From assembly GCA_017893485.1 (NCBI GenBank), contig CM030360.1, positions 4,018,467 to 4,082,466 of the forward strand: a stretch of 64,000 bases of DNA. Direction: 5' to 3'. The stretch is from Hemerocallis citrina. Its lineage: Eukaryota > Streptophyta > Magnoliopsida > Asparagales > Asphodelaceae. A program made the translations under genes and the position numbers. The notes under the pieces were generated by a model. It had not been told where the DNA came from. It did no database searches and was given only the letters and a program-made list of their open reading frames with translations. Shown one piece after another: positions 34,057 to 44,600 of the stretch; the first letter of the stretch is position 1; each line of letters begins with the position of its first letter.

Positions 34057-34814
34057 TACACATCTATAGAACTTGAATCAAGAGCATAATCTAAAGTATC
34101 ACCTGACTCAGCGGCACTGGCAACACTAGCAATGTTGATGCTCTCGCGATTTAGCAAATTTTGAAAATCCCTCTTGTAATGCCTAATCATTTTGCAATAG
34201 TCGCAACAAATCCTTTCTTACTTGCACTTTCTCTTCCACTCGAAATACCCCCACCCTGATGCAACTTCTAAAAGTATATGTCAATCTCTGAGTCCCCCCC
34301 CCCCCGAGTCCATCCTTTTCCAAGCCTTCGATCACCTATGTTGTGGAAAGCGTCTCCTTAGTATACTCTATGTCTAGCATGGTGGTTATTATATGTTTGT
34401 ATGGATCTGGTAGTGAATTTGTCAAGATGAAAGCTTTAAGATCATCTGCGTACAACGTCTTCCATTCAGTTGACTCTAAATTGGATTCCCCTATATGATC
34501 TTGAAAAGCGGTACTTTTCTTCATTGAGTAACTCGATAATTTTTTCTTCCAGCACATCAGTTCTTGTAATGGCAATTATATGATGTTAGTCATGAGTCTT
34601 GCCCCAAGAATCGTCGTGCTTCTACATCTAACTTTGTTCACCGAATACATCCGAACTAAATCAAAGGTTTTTGCATAATTCTTCACCTAAACCTCCAACT
34701 TTATGTCAGACGGCCTCTCATACTTGATCTTCGTAGAACTCTGATATGTCATCTTCTCCAAGGAAGCTCGAGCAACTCCTAAACTAAAATTTCTGACCTT
34801 ATGCTCTGATACCG

Positions 34815-35518
34815 AAGGAAATATTCATTGCTGAGTTTAGCGACAACGAGTTCTGATGACGAATAATCAAACAAGTAGATTAAACCAATTACACAAAGCA
34901 CACAATGATTAGTCCCGATTCGGACAAACCTAATGTGGGGGAGAAAGAAAAAAAATATTATTGCAACTAGAGAAGATACAAAGTATTACACTCGTACGAA
35001 GAACTTATATATCTCTCAAGACTCTCTAGAAGATTGTAGGTTGTTTACAATGGAGAACTCTTAGTCCCAACTCTCATATGAAGTACTATCTATTTTATTC
35101 TTCTACTCTCAAATGATCGTAGTTACATAAACATATGTATAGATCTAGAGAAATCCTAGATTGTAATCTTGATACATAAGTTGTTTAATATATTCTAAAT
35201 AAAGAGACCCGCAATAGGAGCCGTACTATCAAACTTAGAGACGAAGTTGGGCCCGAAAGATCACCCAGACCTAAGCCCAAATACCTGCAAATTTGTCGTT
35301 GTCGGTCGACTGCCCAAAGTGGAAGTCGACCGTACTCGAACAACTCCAAACCCGAAAGGGGATTGGTCGACTGTCCATTATGGATAGTTGATTGTACATG
35401 TTGTTGCTGGGTGTTGGCTGTTGTTTCCACTTCTTCTCACAACGATGTTTCGTTCTTCCTTCGCTTCATCATTTTTCACTCAGCAAACTATAAGTATGTA
35501 AGTCATAAAAACCCAACA
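34815..35518 (-). repeat. Ty1/copia array, LTR C
   Basis: From about GGAAATATTCATTGCTGAG (left end eroded) to AAACCCAACA, then CTCCA. The GTCGACTGTCC hairpin is partly eroded (GTCGACTGTCCATTATGGAT). Confidence 0.78.
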
Positions 35519-36573
35519 CTCCATTCATTTATCTATCTTCAATCGTGAATTGAAGATGCTTCAAGGTAGCTGCTGCAGATAACATAATGCAAATCCATAT
35601 ATTCTGCAATTAAGCATATGTAGTAAAAATTTAAGGGTTTTCTTGTAAGTTAGCCCAATAATTGTAAACTTTGTTCAGAAATTTGAAGATCCGTGTTCAA
35701 TCCCAACCTAAAAATTTACCAAAAAGATAAGTAAATATGGATCAAGCAATGCAAAGCAAACCGAAGCAGTGTTGGTGTTTAGTAGTACCAATTATTGAGA
35801 TAATTAATTAATTAAACTAGGAGAATGGAGGATGCATCATTGCCCTTATTTTTATTATTCCAATACTCCAAAGTGCCAAAATGGTGAATCTTTGTGAGAG
35901 ATGGATAGATCTTTGAAATGGGCATTGATCTTCATCATTAAGATCTACACTACTAAGCAACGAATCCAAGTTATCATTGTGCGAGTGTTGCTGCGATACT
36001 GTGGGCAACAAGTCTGATTACTTGGTACATGCGAGATTAGAAAACAGGATTAACTGCAGTCTTGGTCCACTGGAGCAAAATTGGAGCAAAACTCTCATAG
36101 TAGTGGAGATGTAATTACTCTCATCTCAAGTCGTTGAATCTAAATGAACGCCTGTGTTGACTCATAATCAAACTTTTTTTCTATTTACGTTTTCCCTCTC
36201 AAAACAAAATCTTTCCTAAATACATAGAATTTTCAGAAACTTAAGTGCATTGAAAATCAAAAAGTTTTTGAAAATCTAATACATTCAACATAAAATGTAA
36301 TATTATTGATCATAACCAATGCTATTTTTTCCATATTATTGATCATAACCAATGCTATTTTTTCCAATATATTTCCCTTCATACTCGACCAAATTGAACT
36401 CACTCGAGCACTTCTTTGTCGACGTCTTACTGAACCCCATCAAATCTCTTGTTTTCATGGTTCAATTTCCGCTTGTATCATTTCTTCTTTGTCAGATTAT
36501 TGTAAGAGCGTGTGTATACGGTGTGTGAGGCGAGGCTACGGCCTTTTTAAAAATATATATCTCTAATATCTAA
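35519..36573. other. Mostly non-coding; one unassigned short frame
   Basis: On the minus strand 35817-36011 is open (LPTVSQQHSHNDNLDSLLSS, then VDLNDEDQ). I do not recognise it; its Asn/Asp/Ser-rich character could be an exon remnant of a host gene, but it could be chance. A 35-bp tandem duplication (TATTATTGATCATAACCAAT then GCTATTTTTTCC) lies at about 36300-36365. Confidence 0.3.
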
Positions 36574-36940
36574 TCTCTAATACTATAATCCGAGAGTTGG
36601 GGTTGTGTAATTTGTAGACAAACTATATTTTATGAACAACCAACCCTCTAATTTCAACCACTCATTTTAAAGTGAGAGTTATATTAACCATCCATTTATT
36701 CAAATGTTGCAAGTTACCATAATACCCTTAAAGTTTAAATTTATTTACGACATAATTATTTTCAAAAGTGACACTCATATAAAATAAAAATTGGTGCCAC
36801 TAAAGATAATTTGTAAATAGTATGGTAACGATTTGAGATGAGTAAAGAGAGGTCTCAGGTTCGAGGCAATACTACGTCTTAGTTTTTATTTTAAAAAAAA
36901 TAAAAATATTAAAACGTGCATCATTCGTGCAGATTTCTAG
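36574..36940 (+). mobile_element. Non-autonomous Helitron
   Basis: Starts TCTCTAATACTATAATCCGA, then GAGTTGGGGTTG as in the cluster at 2229, and ends with the hairpin ACGTGCATCATTCGTGCA, then GATTTCTAG before T. It is bordered by A and T. Confidence 0.75.
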
Positions 36941-36984
36941 TATATATCAAACTCATAAACTATCACTCTTAAATTAATCATCAT

Positions 36985-38364
36985 TGTTAGATATTATATT
37001 AGATAATATATTAGTTTAGTCTCATATAGAATAATCTATTGGTTTAATCTTTTCTTCTCTCCTATATATAAGAGACATTGTACCCAGTTAATTCGAAAAC
37101 TCAATGAATTATTTATTCGTATTCCTAAATCTAACATCGTATCAGAGCCTATAAGGCCTATACTATTTATATTATCATCATCGAGGTGGAGTGGTTCCCG
37201 CCTTCATCAGAATCACACCACCTCCCGATCAAATCCTCAAACCCTAATCTCCGCTGCCTTCAACCTCCACTAATCAAATCAGCCGTCAAAACCCTAACCC
37301 TAATCCACAACAACAACAGCGGCAAACTCATCTTTAACAACACAACGATCACAGTGGGAGACGAACCCACAACCTCGTGGCAACCAGCATCAACAACTCC
37401 AACATCAACTTGCCCTTCTCCATCAACAACCGCCATCATCAACAACAATAGCAAGCAGCAACAACTTCGACAACAAACAATAACAACAACTCCGACGTCT
37501 CCTCCACACCAACACAAATCTTTCCCCCCAACAAAAAAAATTAAAAAAAAATCCTTTGTCAGAGGCATTGGCGGTGTTGACATTTCACCACAACTCTGGT
37601 GACAGTGGCGCCTCCAGAATCTCTACCGCCACTAACACCCCTCTCCTTCTCTGCTACCCATTCCCGCCGTCCAAAAACCAAACCTGAACTTCGGAGCGAC
37701 ATCCCGACTCCCCCACCATCGTCCTCCCACTCCGATATTTCGAAACAGAAACCCAACGTCGACTCTCCGAAACCCTCGTCCTCATTATCGGCAACAGAAA
37801 CCCAATGCCATTAACGGCAACAGAAACCCAACGCCCATCTTGTCCGCCGAGGCCATCCCAAACTACTACTACCACCACTACTACTTCTTTTCAGTTCAGG
37901 GTGAGATCCCAACATGCGCTGCTACCCGCCACAACTTCTTTTACTATTTCTCAGTTCAAGGGTGAGATATCAACTTAGCTCACCATCTACTGTGCGCAAC
38001 TCCTTCTACAACTTCTCCATACACATTTCAAGATCCAAGAGTCGGATTATCCATACGCTATAGTGCGCCGTCCCATGCGCCATCTACTTGAACGCCTTCC
38101 CTACGCCATTCTTCATCACGAAGTACATCACTGTGTGCCGTCCCTGCCATATGAACACTGTCAATATTTTAAACTCATGTTGCTTGAACCAACTTGAGTT
38201 TGATGGGGGGTGTTAGATATTATATTAGATGATATCTTAGTTTAGTCACATGTCGCATAATGTATTGATTTAGTCTTCCATTCTTTTTTATATATAGAAG
38301 ACATATTGTACTCAATAAATTCAAAAGCTTAATAAATTATTTATTTATATCCCTAAATCTAAGA
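36985..38364 (+). mobile_element. TRIM-like retroelement with 152-bp LTRs
   Basis: The left LTR (36985-37136) runs TGTTAGATATTATATTAGAT to AAATCTAACA. It is followed at once by TCGTATCAGAGC (37137-37148), an initiator-tRNA primer site with one change. The right LTR (38211-38364) is preceded by the polypurine tract GATGGGGGG. The 1.07-kb inside has no retroviral domain; a frame at 37186-37602 (138 codons, Pro/Thr/Asn/Gln-rich) is low-complexity. The LTRs differ at perhaps one position in ten and no target duplication is visible, so this is an old copy. Its size is at the top of the TRIM range. Confidence 0.82.
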
Positions 38365-38408
38365 AGCAAATATATTCTTCCATAATTATTTTATTTCTTG
38401 AAAAAAAA

Positions 38409-38944
38409 TTGTCAACCATTACCAGCCTCTTCTTCCCCCAGACCGAATCCAATGCAACCACCATTACCACCCTCGAGCTCGACGAAGACGACATCTTCTC
38501 CACCGGCTTCTCGTCCCCAGTCGTCAACTCCCCACAAAGAAAGAACCCTAACTTCAGTCAGAAAGCCGCAGGCCCCTCCACGTGTTGGTTCCTGGACAGC
38601 AGCGTCGGCATTCTGACAGTCCTCCCTGACAATGACATGAACCCTAACCCTGCAGGCATACTGCCCAAGTTTTATATCTCATCGGCGATGATGATACCTT
38701 TGAAGAAGAAGGAGGAGGAGGAGGAGAGTAAGAAGGTTTACCACCAGTCTGCGCCAGTAAGGGTGCCAGTGATGAAGGCTGGGATGAGGAGGGGTTGATG
38801 ACGACGATGACGCCGCCGCCGCTGCATGAGGATTCGCCGATGACGACGTTCTCGGTGTTGGAAGGGGTAGGGAGGACGTGGAAAGAGAGGGATCTGAGGA
38901 GGGTGAGGAACGCCGTGTTTAGGACTACTGGGATCGAGGACTGA
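38409..38944 (+). pseudogene. S40-family (DUF584) senescence regulator, frameshifted
   Basis: S40 proteins are small plant nuclear proteins linked to leaf senescence. The first part (from 38409) shows the acidic LELDEDDIFS motif and, before a stop at about 38799, KKVYHQSAPVRVPVMKAGMR, the family's YxQSAPVNVP element. The typical C-terminal block, FSVLEGVGRTWKERDLRR then VRNAVFRTTGIED, is found in a different frame, 38798-38944 (stop TGA 38942-38944). One net frameshift near 38765-38797 therefore separates the halves. In most family members the block reads V-x-E-GVGRTLKGRDLRRVRNA-W. No intron is expected in this family, so splicing is an unlikely explanation; a sequencing error is possible. 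The MITE at 39031 lies just downstream. Confidence 0.82.
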
Positions 38945-39030
38945 TAATGATGTAGTCATAAAACTATTTAGTAGGAAATGAGAGTTGGACTCTTTTCAGC
39001 TTTTTGAGATACTAACTTGGTTCAAACAAT

Positions 39031-39189
39031 TAGGGCCGGCCCTCACTTCCCGGGTAATATAATTTTTTATCGTGCAAAATACGTATTTATATTTATAATG
39101 GAAATACAAATTTGAGGTCTCTAAAATTGCAAAAAAATCGGGGACCTAAGACAGCTACCTCACCGGCCTCAAGGTGGGGGCCGGTCCTG
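39031..39189. mobile_element. Short hAT MITE (GGGCCGGCCC ends), eroded
   Basis: Ends TAGGGCCGGCCCT and GGGGGCCGGTCCTG are inverted; the flanks CAAACAAT (39023-39030) and GAAACAAT (39190-39197) match at 7 of 8. Confidence 0.78.
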
Positions 39190-39603
39190 GAAACAATATT
39201 CAAAACATGCATGTCTTTTTGCCTATACTGCTAAAGAAAGCTCAGCTTAAGCGAACAGAATAGTATGACTGAATTATTTTTCCGGTTAATTGCTCGGAAG
39301 AACGAGTAGAGATTAGAGACACTCTCAGATATCTGGCTTCTTGCAGTGTTTGGATTCCAAATGGATCCTACAAAATATTGTTACTTCTGCAAATATGATC
39401 CAAATCTAGCCAGCCACAACTCAAATTCATGGTTAACATCAATTACAACCCCTGTTCCTATTATTTTATTAACGATTCATTAGCTTCAAGATGAAACCTT
39501 AAGCTAAGAACATGTACAGAATTGGAATTCTAGCTTTGGGCTACAGCCACAGCTCATTGAAGCAAATAGTTTAATCACAACATGAATATATAAAGAGTAA
39601 TCT
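39190..39603. other. Intergenic, nothing recognised
   Basis: AT-rich sequence without coding signal, inverted ends or tandem repeats that I can support. Confidence 0.4.
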
Positions 39604-40106
39604 GAGCCTCATATTTGTATGAGAAATTTTTTCTCATACAAAGTTATTATATTCAGAATTTTTTCCAAACTGTCCCACTTTTTGAAATTTTTTTCCAAAC
39701 TGCCCTATTTTTTTAATAAAATTTCCAACCTACCTCACTCGCTTTCTGAAAAAGCGAATGTGATTAAAACCTCATCGCTGGATAGCGAAACCTTAATGAT
39801 TTCGCTGGTATGAACGAACAAGGCCACTCTAGTGATTCTAATAAATTTCTAATCCAACTGTTTGTCAAATCTGTAAGAAAAGCTGTCATGATCCCCGTAA
39901 GAAATGTAGTGTAGTGCATCAAATTTCTTTCCCTGGAACTCCTCAGCATCAGCTGAAAGAAAGCATAGACACTTGTTTGAATTGGGTCTTGCCATGATGT
40001 ATCAAGCATCTGTACCATTTCGTTATTGGGTAGGAGCCTTTTGTACAAGAAAATTTTCTCATTAATCATCTTCCCTCTGCTGCACAAAATATACAAAGTC
40101 CATACG

Positions 40107-40316
40107 CAGGGCCGGCCCCAGTATGGAGGCGGGTAAGGCGGCTGCCTCGGGTCCCCGCGGAATTTGCAATTTTTGGGACCCCCAATTTTGAACTTCCCTT
40201 GTAAATATATGCATGTATTTCGCGCGTAAAATATATATATATATATATATATATGTTATTAGGGGCTCCATTTTGGAAGTTCGCCTAGGGTCCCCGGGAA
40301 CTCAGGGCCGGCCCTG
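40107..40316. mobile_element. hAT MITE (210 bp) with exact 8-bp duplication
   Basis: CAGGGCCGGCCCC...GGGCCGGCCCTG, flanked by TCCATACG on both sides (40099-40106, 40317-40324). A (TA)n run lies at about 40231-40255. Same family as 39031. Confidence 0.93.
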
Positions 40317-40324
40317 TCCATACG

Positions 40325-40700
40325 GTAATCTCTTTTGCAAAGAACCTTCATATTCCATGCTTAGGACTTTTGGCTCATGTTGTTATCCCTATTTAAGGAA
40401 TTACAATACCAAAAAAGTTTTGAGCACAGATCACTTCCTTGTGTGTTTTTGGGCTATAGTGAGAACACAAGGGTTATAGATGTTTGCATCGCTCAACAGG
40501 ACGAGTCTACATCTCCAGGCATGTTATTTTTTATGAACAAAATTTTCCATTTGTTAATGATTATTCCCATCCCACAGAGGTGGAGCGTTGTCATTTTCAG
40601 GATTGGTACTATCCAATTGATTCAGAGCATAGGATCAATGTATCCCGCCATGCACCAAATCTGGATCAAACTCACTCTTCTCCAAACACGAATATGATAC
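40325..40700 (+). pseudogene. Ty1/copia polyprotein fragment after integrase
   Basis: In two frames: EPSYSMLRTFGSCCYPYLRN, then STGRVYISRHVIFYEQNFPF. These match the copia region LR.FGC.CYP.LRPY..HK.....CVFLGYS....GY.C.....GR.YISRHV.F.E..FPF. One or more frameshifts separate the parts. The fragment lies inside the MULE. Confidence 0.82.
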
Positions 40701-41039
40701 CAAAATGACCCACTTTTTGAAAGTATTTACCAAAATGATACACTTGCTTTTTAAGAAAGCGAGTTTGGTTAAAATCCAATCGCTTTTTCAGAAAGCGAGT
40801 CTAGGCTTTCGAAAATCAAAAGCTTCACACTCGCTTTCTGAAAAAGCGATGAGGTTTTAACCACACTCGCTTTTTCAGAAAGCGAGTGAGGCAGTTTGAG
40901 AATTTTTTAAAAAAGTAGGGCAGTTTAGGAAAAAATTCTTATATTTACTGGGTGGGAACCTCATAGAAGATCCAATCCGTCCATCATGTTTATCATTTCA
41001 ATGAATGTATGTGTAGAAAAAATCAAGTGGTTTGGAGGT

Positions 41040-41658
41040 TGTTACCGCTAATTCTGGTGTGGGGGTAAACAGATAGAATTTGTGGGTTCGTGAAAAAACC
41101 TGAATAGCAGATCCGAACCTGTTCGTCGGAGTTGGGATGCCGACTCCCGCCGAATACCTGCAAGGAAAGTGCGAAACACCGGGGTTGATCCCGGCGACGC
41201 ACCCTCCGACGCTCTTGTCAGTAACCAGCGATGATTAAAAAAGAGCTTAAGTTGGCAAAAAGTGATTAACCTGTAACAGTGGTAGGTGGGGGGTATTTAT
41301 AGTCGCCGTTGGGATCAGATTAGGAATGTGATTCCTATAATCTGATAAGGCATAAAATCCTCGTAATCAGATTAGGAATGTAATCCCTTAATTCCCAGTG
41401 AGAGGATAGCTGCAAATCAGGCCCGTTGATTTAGTCAAATCAGTGACCCTGATCTCCTCTTGCTGGTCTGGGTCTGTATCGGGTCGGGACCCTTTCCCAG
41501 TTGAGGTGGATCCATTCGCGGGTTGTTGGATCTGTGAGAAGGAGACCCAGTACCCGCTTCGGACCCGTTAGTAGGTGAAATTACCGTTTTACCCCTGAGC
41601 TTTAAGATTCGTCTCCGATGTGAACGGTCCCGATTTAATCCTATTTTTAGCCATATCA
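41040..41658 (-). repeat. LARD 3' LTR
   Basis: 619 bp. On the minus strand it runs TGATATGGCTAAAAATAGG to TAGCGGTAACA. The purine tract AGGAGTGGGGGGCTCG is adjacent (41659-41674). GAGGT flanks it at 41035-41039. A TATAAATA (minus, 41294-41301) is present as in the other LTR. Confidence 0.93.
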
Positions 41659-42109
41659 CGAGCCCCCCACTCCTAGAGACTGAGTTTTTCAGTCTTTAAG
41701 GAGTAGTTTTACTGTTCTAATGGCGTACGGGATTTTATCGGCATTTTTAAGGGAGTTTTGGATCTAGCTTGGGGTGTAACGGTGTTATTCTGGGCTTGTA
41801 AAATGCCCAAAAATATTCTCAGAATTTTCTGAATTTTTGGTGATTTTTCCAGATTTTTCTGAATTTTTTCTCATTTTTTTGAATTTTTTATTCATTTTTG
41901 AATTAAATAATTAATTATCGAAAATATTAATTAATTATTCTAATTTAATAATTATTTTTCCAGAATTTTAAAATATTTTTTCTGAATTAATAATTATTTT
42001 TTAGAATTTTTAATTAATTTTTTCGATTTTTTAAATATTTTTTCGGATTTTTTAAATAAAATAAAATTTTAAAAAAAAAATTAAATAAATAAATTAATTA
42101 AATTAAATA

Positions 42110-44600
42110 ATACCTGACACGTGGCGCGATCTGCACCGTCGGATCCCTGCACGAATCTCGAGGAGGCGCAGTTCCCAAAAAATCATTTTTTTGTCGTTTA
42201 GCACACGTGGCGCGATCTGAGCCGTTCATCAACTTTTGCGCGATTTTCTGGAAGATCCAACGATTGTAGTTGCTCGGCTGATTTTTTCTCCGTTTGCAGG
42301 ATCGGAAAGGGGCTTGCTCGGATAGCCGACCGAGAGGTGAGTTCGACCTGGGGTGTGAGGCCACGTGGCGATGCCACGTGGCATTTTGCATTTTTTTTTT
42401 TCTTTTTTTCCCGCCAGCTCTGTTTCCCTTCTTCTCCGTCTCGTCTCAGCCTTCGACTTCTCCCCTGGCCTACGTCTTCGAGCCTCGTCGTCATCGTGTC
42501 GAGCACCCCGTGCGGGGGTTCATGGAGCTTAGAGCACGATGTTTGGAGGCGAGCTCGTCGACGTGGGGGGCTTCGACGAGGTAATGGGCTCGACACAGCT
42601 GTGGAGAGGCTAGAGCTCGGCAGAGGAGATCGAAACGGAGGTGATGGGGGTCGGCGAGGGCCTCGACCTTGGCGCGCTCGACGGAGGTGGCGCTCGGAGA
42701 TACGAGGGGAGCCAGCGAAGGGGTGAGTTTGTCGAAGATGGGTGCTGGAGCTCGGCCATGGCAGACCGTGGTCGATGATGGCGTCGTTGGCCATTGTGAA
42801 GCTCGTTGGTGGAGAGCTCGGGGCTCGTCTCACGGAGCTCGCTCGTGGAGAGCTCGGAGCTCGGAGCTCGACGAGGAGTGTGTGCCGAGAGGAGCTAGGT
42901 GACAGTGGACGAGGCAGTTGTAGCTTCGGCTTGGCGAGGAGTCGATGGAGTTCGTCGGAGCTATGGTGCTCAGTAATGGATTCGACTCGTCCTTTGGCTC
43001 GGAGCTCGGCCATGGGTTCGGCGCTGCGGAAGCGTCGGAGGTGGAGCTCGTTGTCGGATGGAAGGTGGCGCTGTAGCTGAGATTCGTCGGTGTGGAGACG
43101 TGGTTGAGCTCGGCGAGGGGAGCTCGTGACGAAGTGGAGTTCGAGTTCGGGATGAGGCTTGGAGATGAGAGCTCGGTGAGTGGAGTTCAGCCGGCGATGG
43201 AGAGGGGGAGCTCGGCATTGGAGATGGAGCTCGGCGAGGAGGTGGCGAGGCATGGAGGTAGAAACCGGAGTTATGAAGAGAAGCTTGGTTTTCTTTTCGT
43301 TTTGCTTGGTTTCTGTTTTGGCGCCAGAGGTATGGAGAAGGAGAGGTGACGTGGCAGCGGAGGTTCGGTTTGGGTTTGGGTCCCCTTAATGGGCCCGAAC
43401 CCGGCCCCTTGTGTTTTTTTGTCTTCTTCTTTTTTTTGGCTTCTTGTTCGGCAAATCCGAGCACGGATTTTGAGGTGCATTTTTTGGCCATTTTGCAGCT
43501 CGGTAGGGCAGTAGCTCGGATTGGAGATCTGAGCAACGTGGCTTGATCTGGGCCGTTGAATGGTGGCACGAATCTCGAGACGGGCTCAATTCCCAAGAAA
43601 ATGCTATCTTGTCGTTTAGCGTCGCTGGCAAGATCTGGGCCGTCTGATCGAGATCTTACACGAATGTTGAGGAGAAAGTGAGTTTTCTCCGTTTGCAGGA
43701 TCGGAAAGGCACTTGCTCGGCAGCCGACCGGGCTCTTTGATGTTGGGGCTCGGATGGGAAGAGCTCGGATTCTTGCTCGGATGGGAAGAGCTCGGATGGG
43801 AAGAGTTCGGTTCGGATTTCTCCCTCGCGCGAGTGGCTCGGCTCGGATTCCCGAGCTATTCGGCGCAGCTGCATTGAGATCCACTTTTCCGGTGCTACGG
43901 AGGTCCGATCGGGGCGTGCGACCCCTCGTTTCGAAGCTAGTTCGAAGATCTACAACTTCTCTTTAGGAGTGGGATGAAGATTCACCCTCCTTCATGGTCA
44001 AAATAGCCCCGCAACGTGCTTGTCTTCATGAAGTCGATAAGTACTTTGGTCTTGGGGATTTTGGAAGAGGAGTTCCACTCCAAGGGGCGGAGAAGATGTG
44101 CCAGGAAGACCCTTGTGCTAGGAAGACCCTTGGGCTAGGAAGACCCTTGTAAGATGTGCTAGGAAGATCCTTGTGCTAGAGAGACCCTTGGGCTAGGAAG
44201 AGGCGCGAGTGGGTCGGATCGCTAGTCGCTCGGCTCGGAATACCGAGCGACGTGGAGCGATCTGAGCCGTCGGATCTCAGCGCGGATCTCGAGGCGGGCA
44301 CAGTTTCCAAGAAGACACTATCTTATCGTTTAGCGATGCTGGCAAGATCTGGGCCGTTGGATGATGGCACAAATTTCGAGACGGCTCAGTTCCCAAGAAA
44401 ACGCTATCTTGTCGTTTAGCGACGCTGGCAAGATCTGGGCCGTCTGATCGAGATCTTGCACGAATGTTGAGGAGAAAGTGAGTTTTCTCCGTTTGCAGGA
44501 TCGGAAAGGCACTTGCTCGGCAGCCGAACGGGCTCTTTGATGTTGGTGTCGGATCGGCACTTGCTCGGCATTCGCGCGGATGGAAGAGCTCGGCTCTGGA
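42110..44600 (-). repeat. LARD 3' internal zone: recurring 100-bp blocks and GAGCTCGG-rich sequence
   Basis: A block with TCGTTTAGC, GATCTGGGCCGT and CGAATCTCGAG recurs near 42115, 42200, 43535, 43615, 44245 and 44330. The stretch 43610-43735 is repeated almost exactly at 44410-44540. 42590-43300 is crowded with GAGCTCGG on the plus strand and is open in several frames (up to 351 codons on the minus strand); the peptides are Arg/Ser/Pro-rich without domains and I do not call genes. Confidence 0.75.

Larger units (their letters stand above)
26464..34814 (-). pseudogene. Copia array, internal region 2, split by the insertion at 27166-34056
   Basis: 26464-27165 holds the protease-proximal and GAG-pre-integrase part (MFSTYKF, VIHIHLLKHNLISLRFLEAR). 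34057-34814 holds the gag part (MIRHYKRDFQNLLNRES, STEWKTLYADDLKAFILTN) and a primer site with one change (34803-34813). Joined, the arrangement is the same as internal region 1, again without integrase, reverse transcriptase or RNase H. Confidence 0.8.
39656..40938. mobile_element. MULE with nested pieces of other elements
   Basis: Ends GAATTTTTTCC...GGAAAAAATTC, with arms sharing CAAACTGCCCTA and CTCACTCGCTTTCTGAAAAA. Flanks TTATATTCA (39647-39655) and TTATATTTA (40939-40947) match 8 of 9. AGCGAGT/ACTCGCT palindromes recur near the right arm. Inside are a minus-strand frame I cannot assign (39764-40096, NNEMVQMLDTSWQDPIQTSV), a hAT MITE and a copia fragment. Confidence 0.82.

Noticed and set aside
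35817..36011. Small acidic host protein on the minus strand
   Set aside because: A single short frame with no family match, start context or neighbouring exon that I can support; kept only as a note.
37186..37602. Protein-coding host gene of 138 codons
   Set aside because: Lies wholly between TRIM LTRs, low complexity, no recognised domain.
42198..43884. Long frames on both strands (351 and 304 codons on the minus strand)
   Set aside because: They lie inside the LARD, overlap each other and frames on the other strand, and consist of Arg/Ser/Pro-rich residues dictated by GAGCTC repeats. No domain, splice structure or start context supports a gene.
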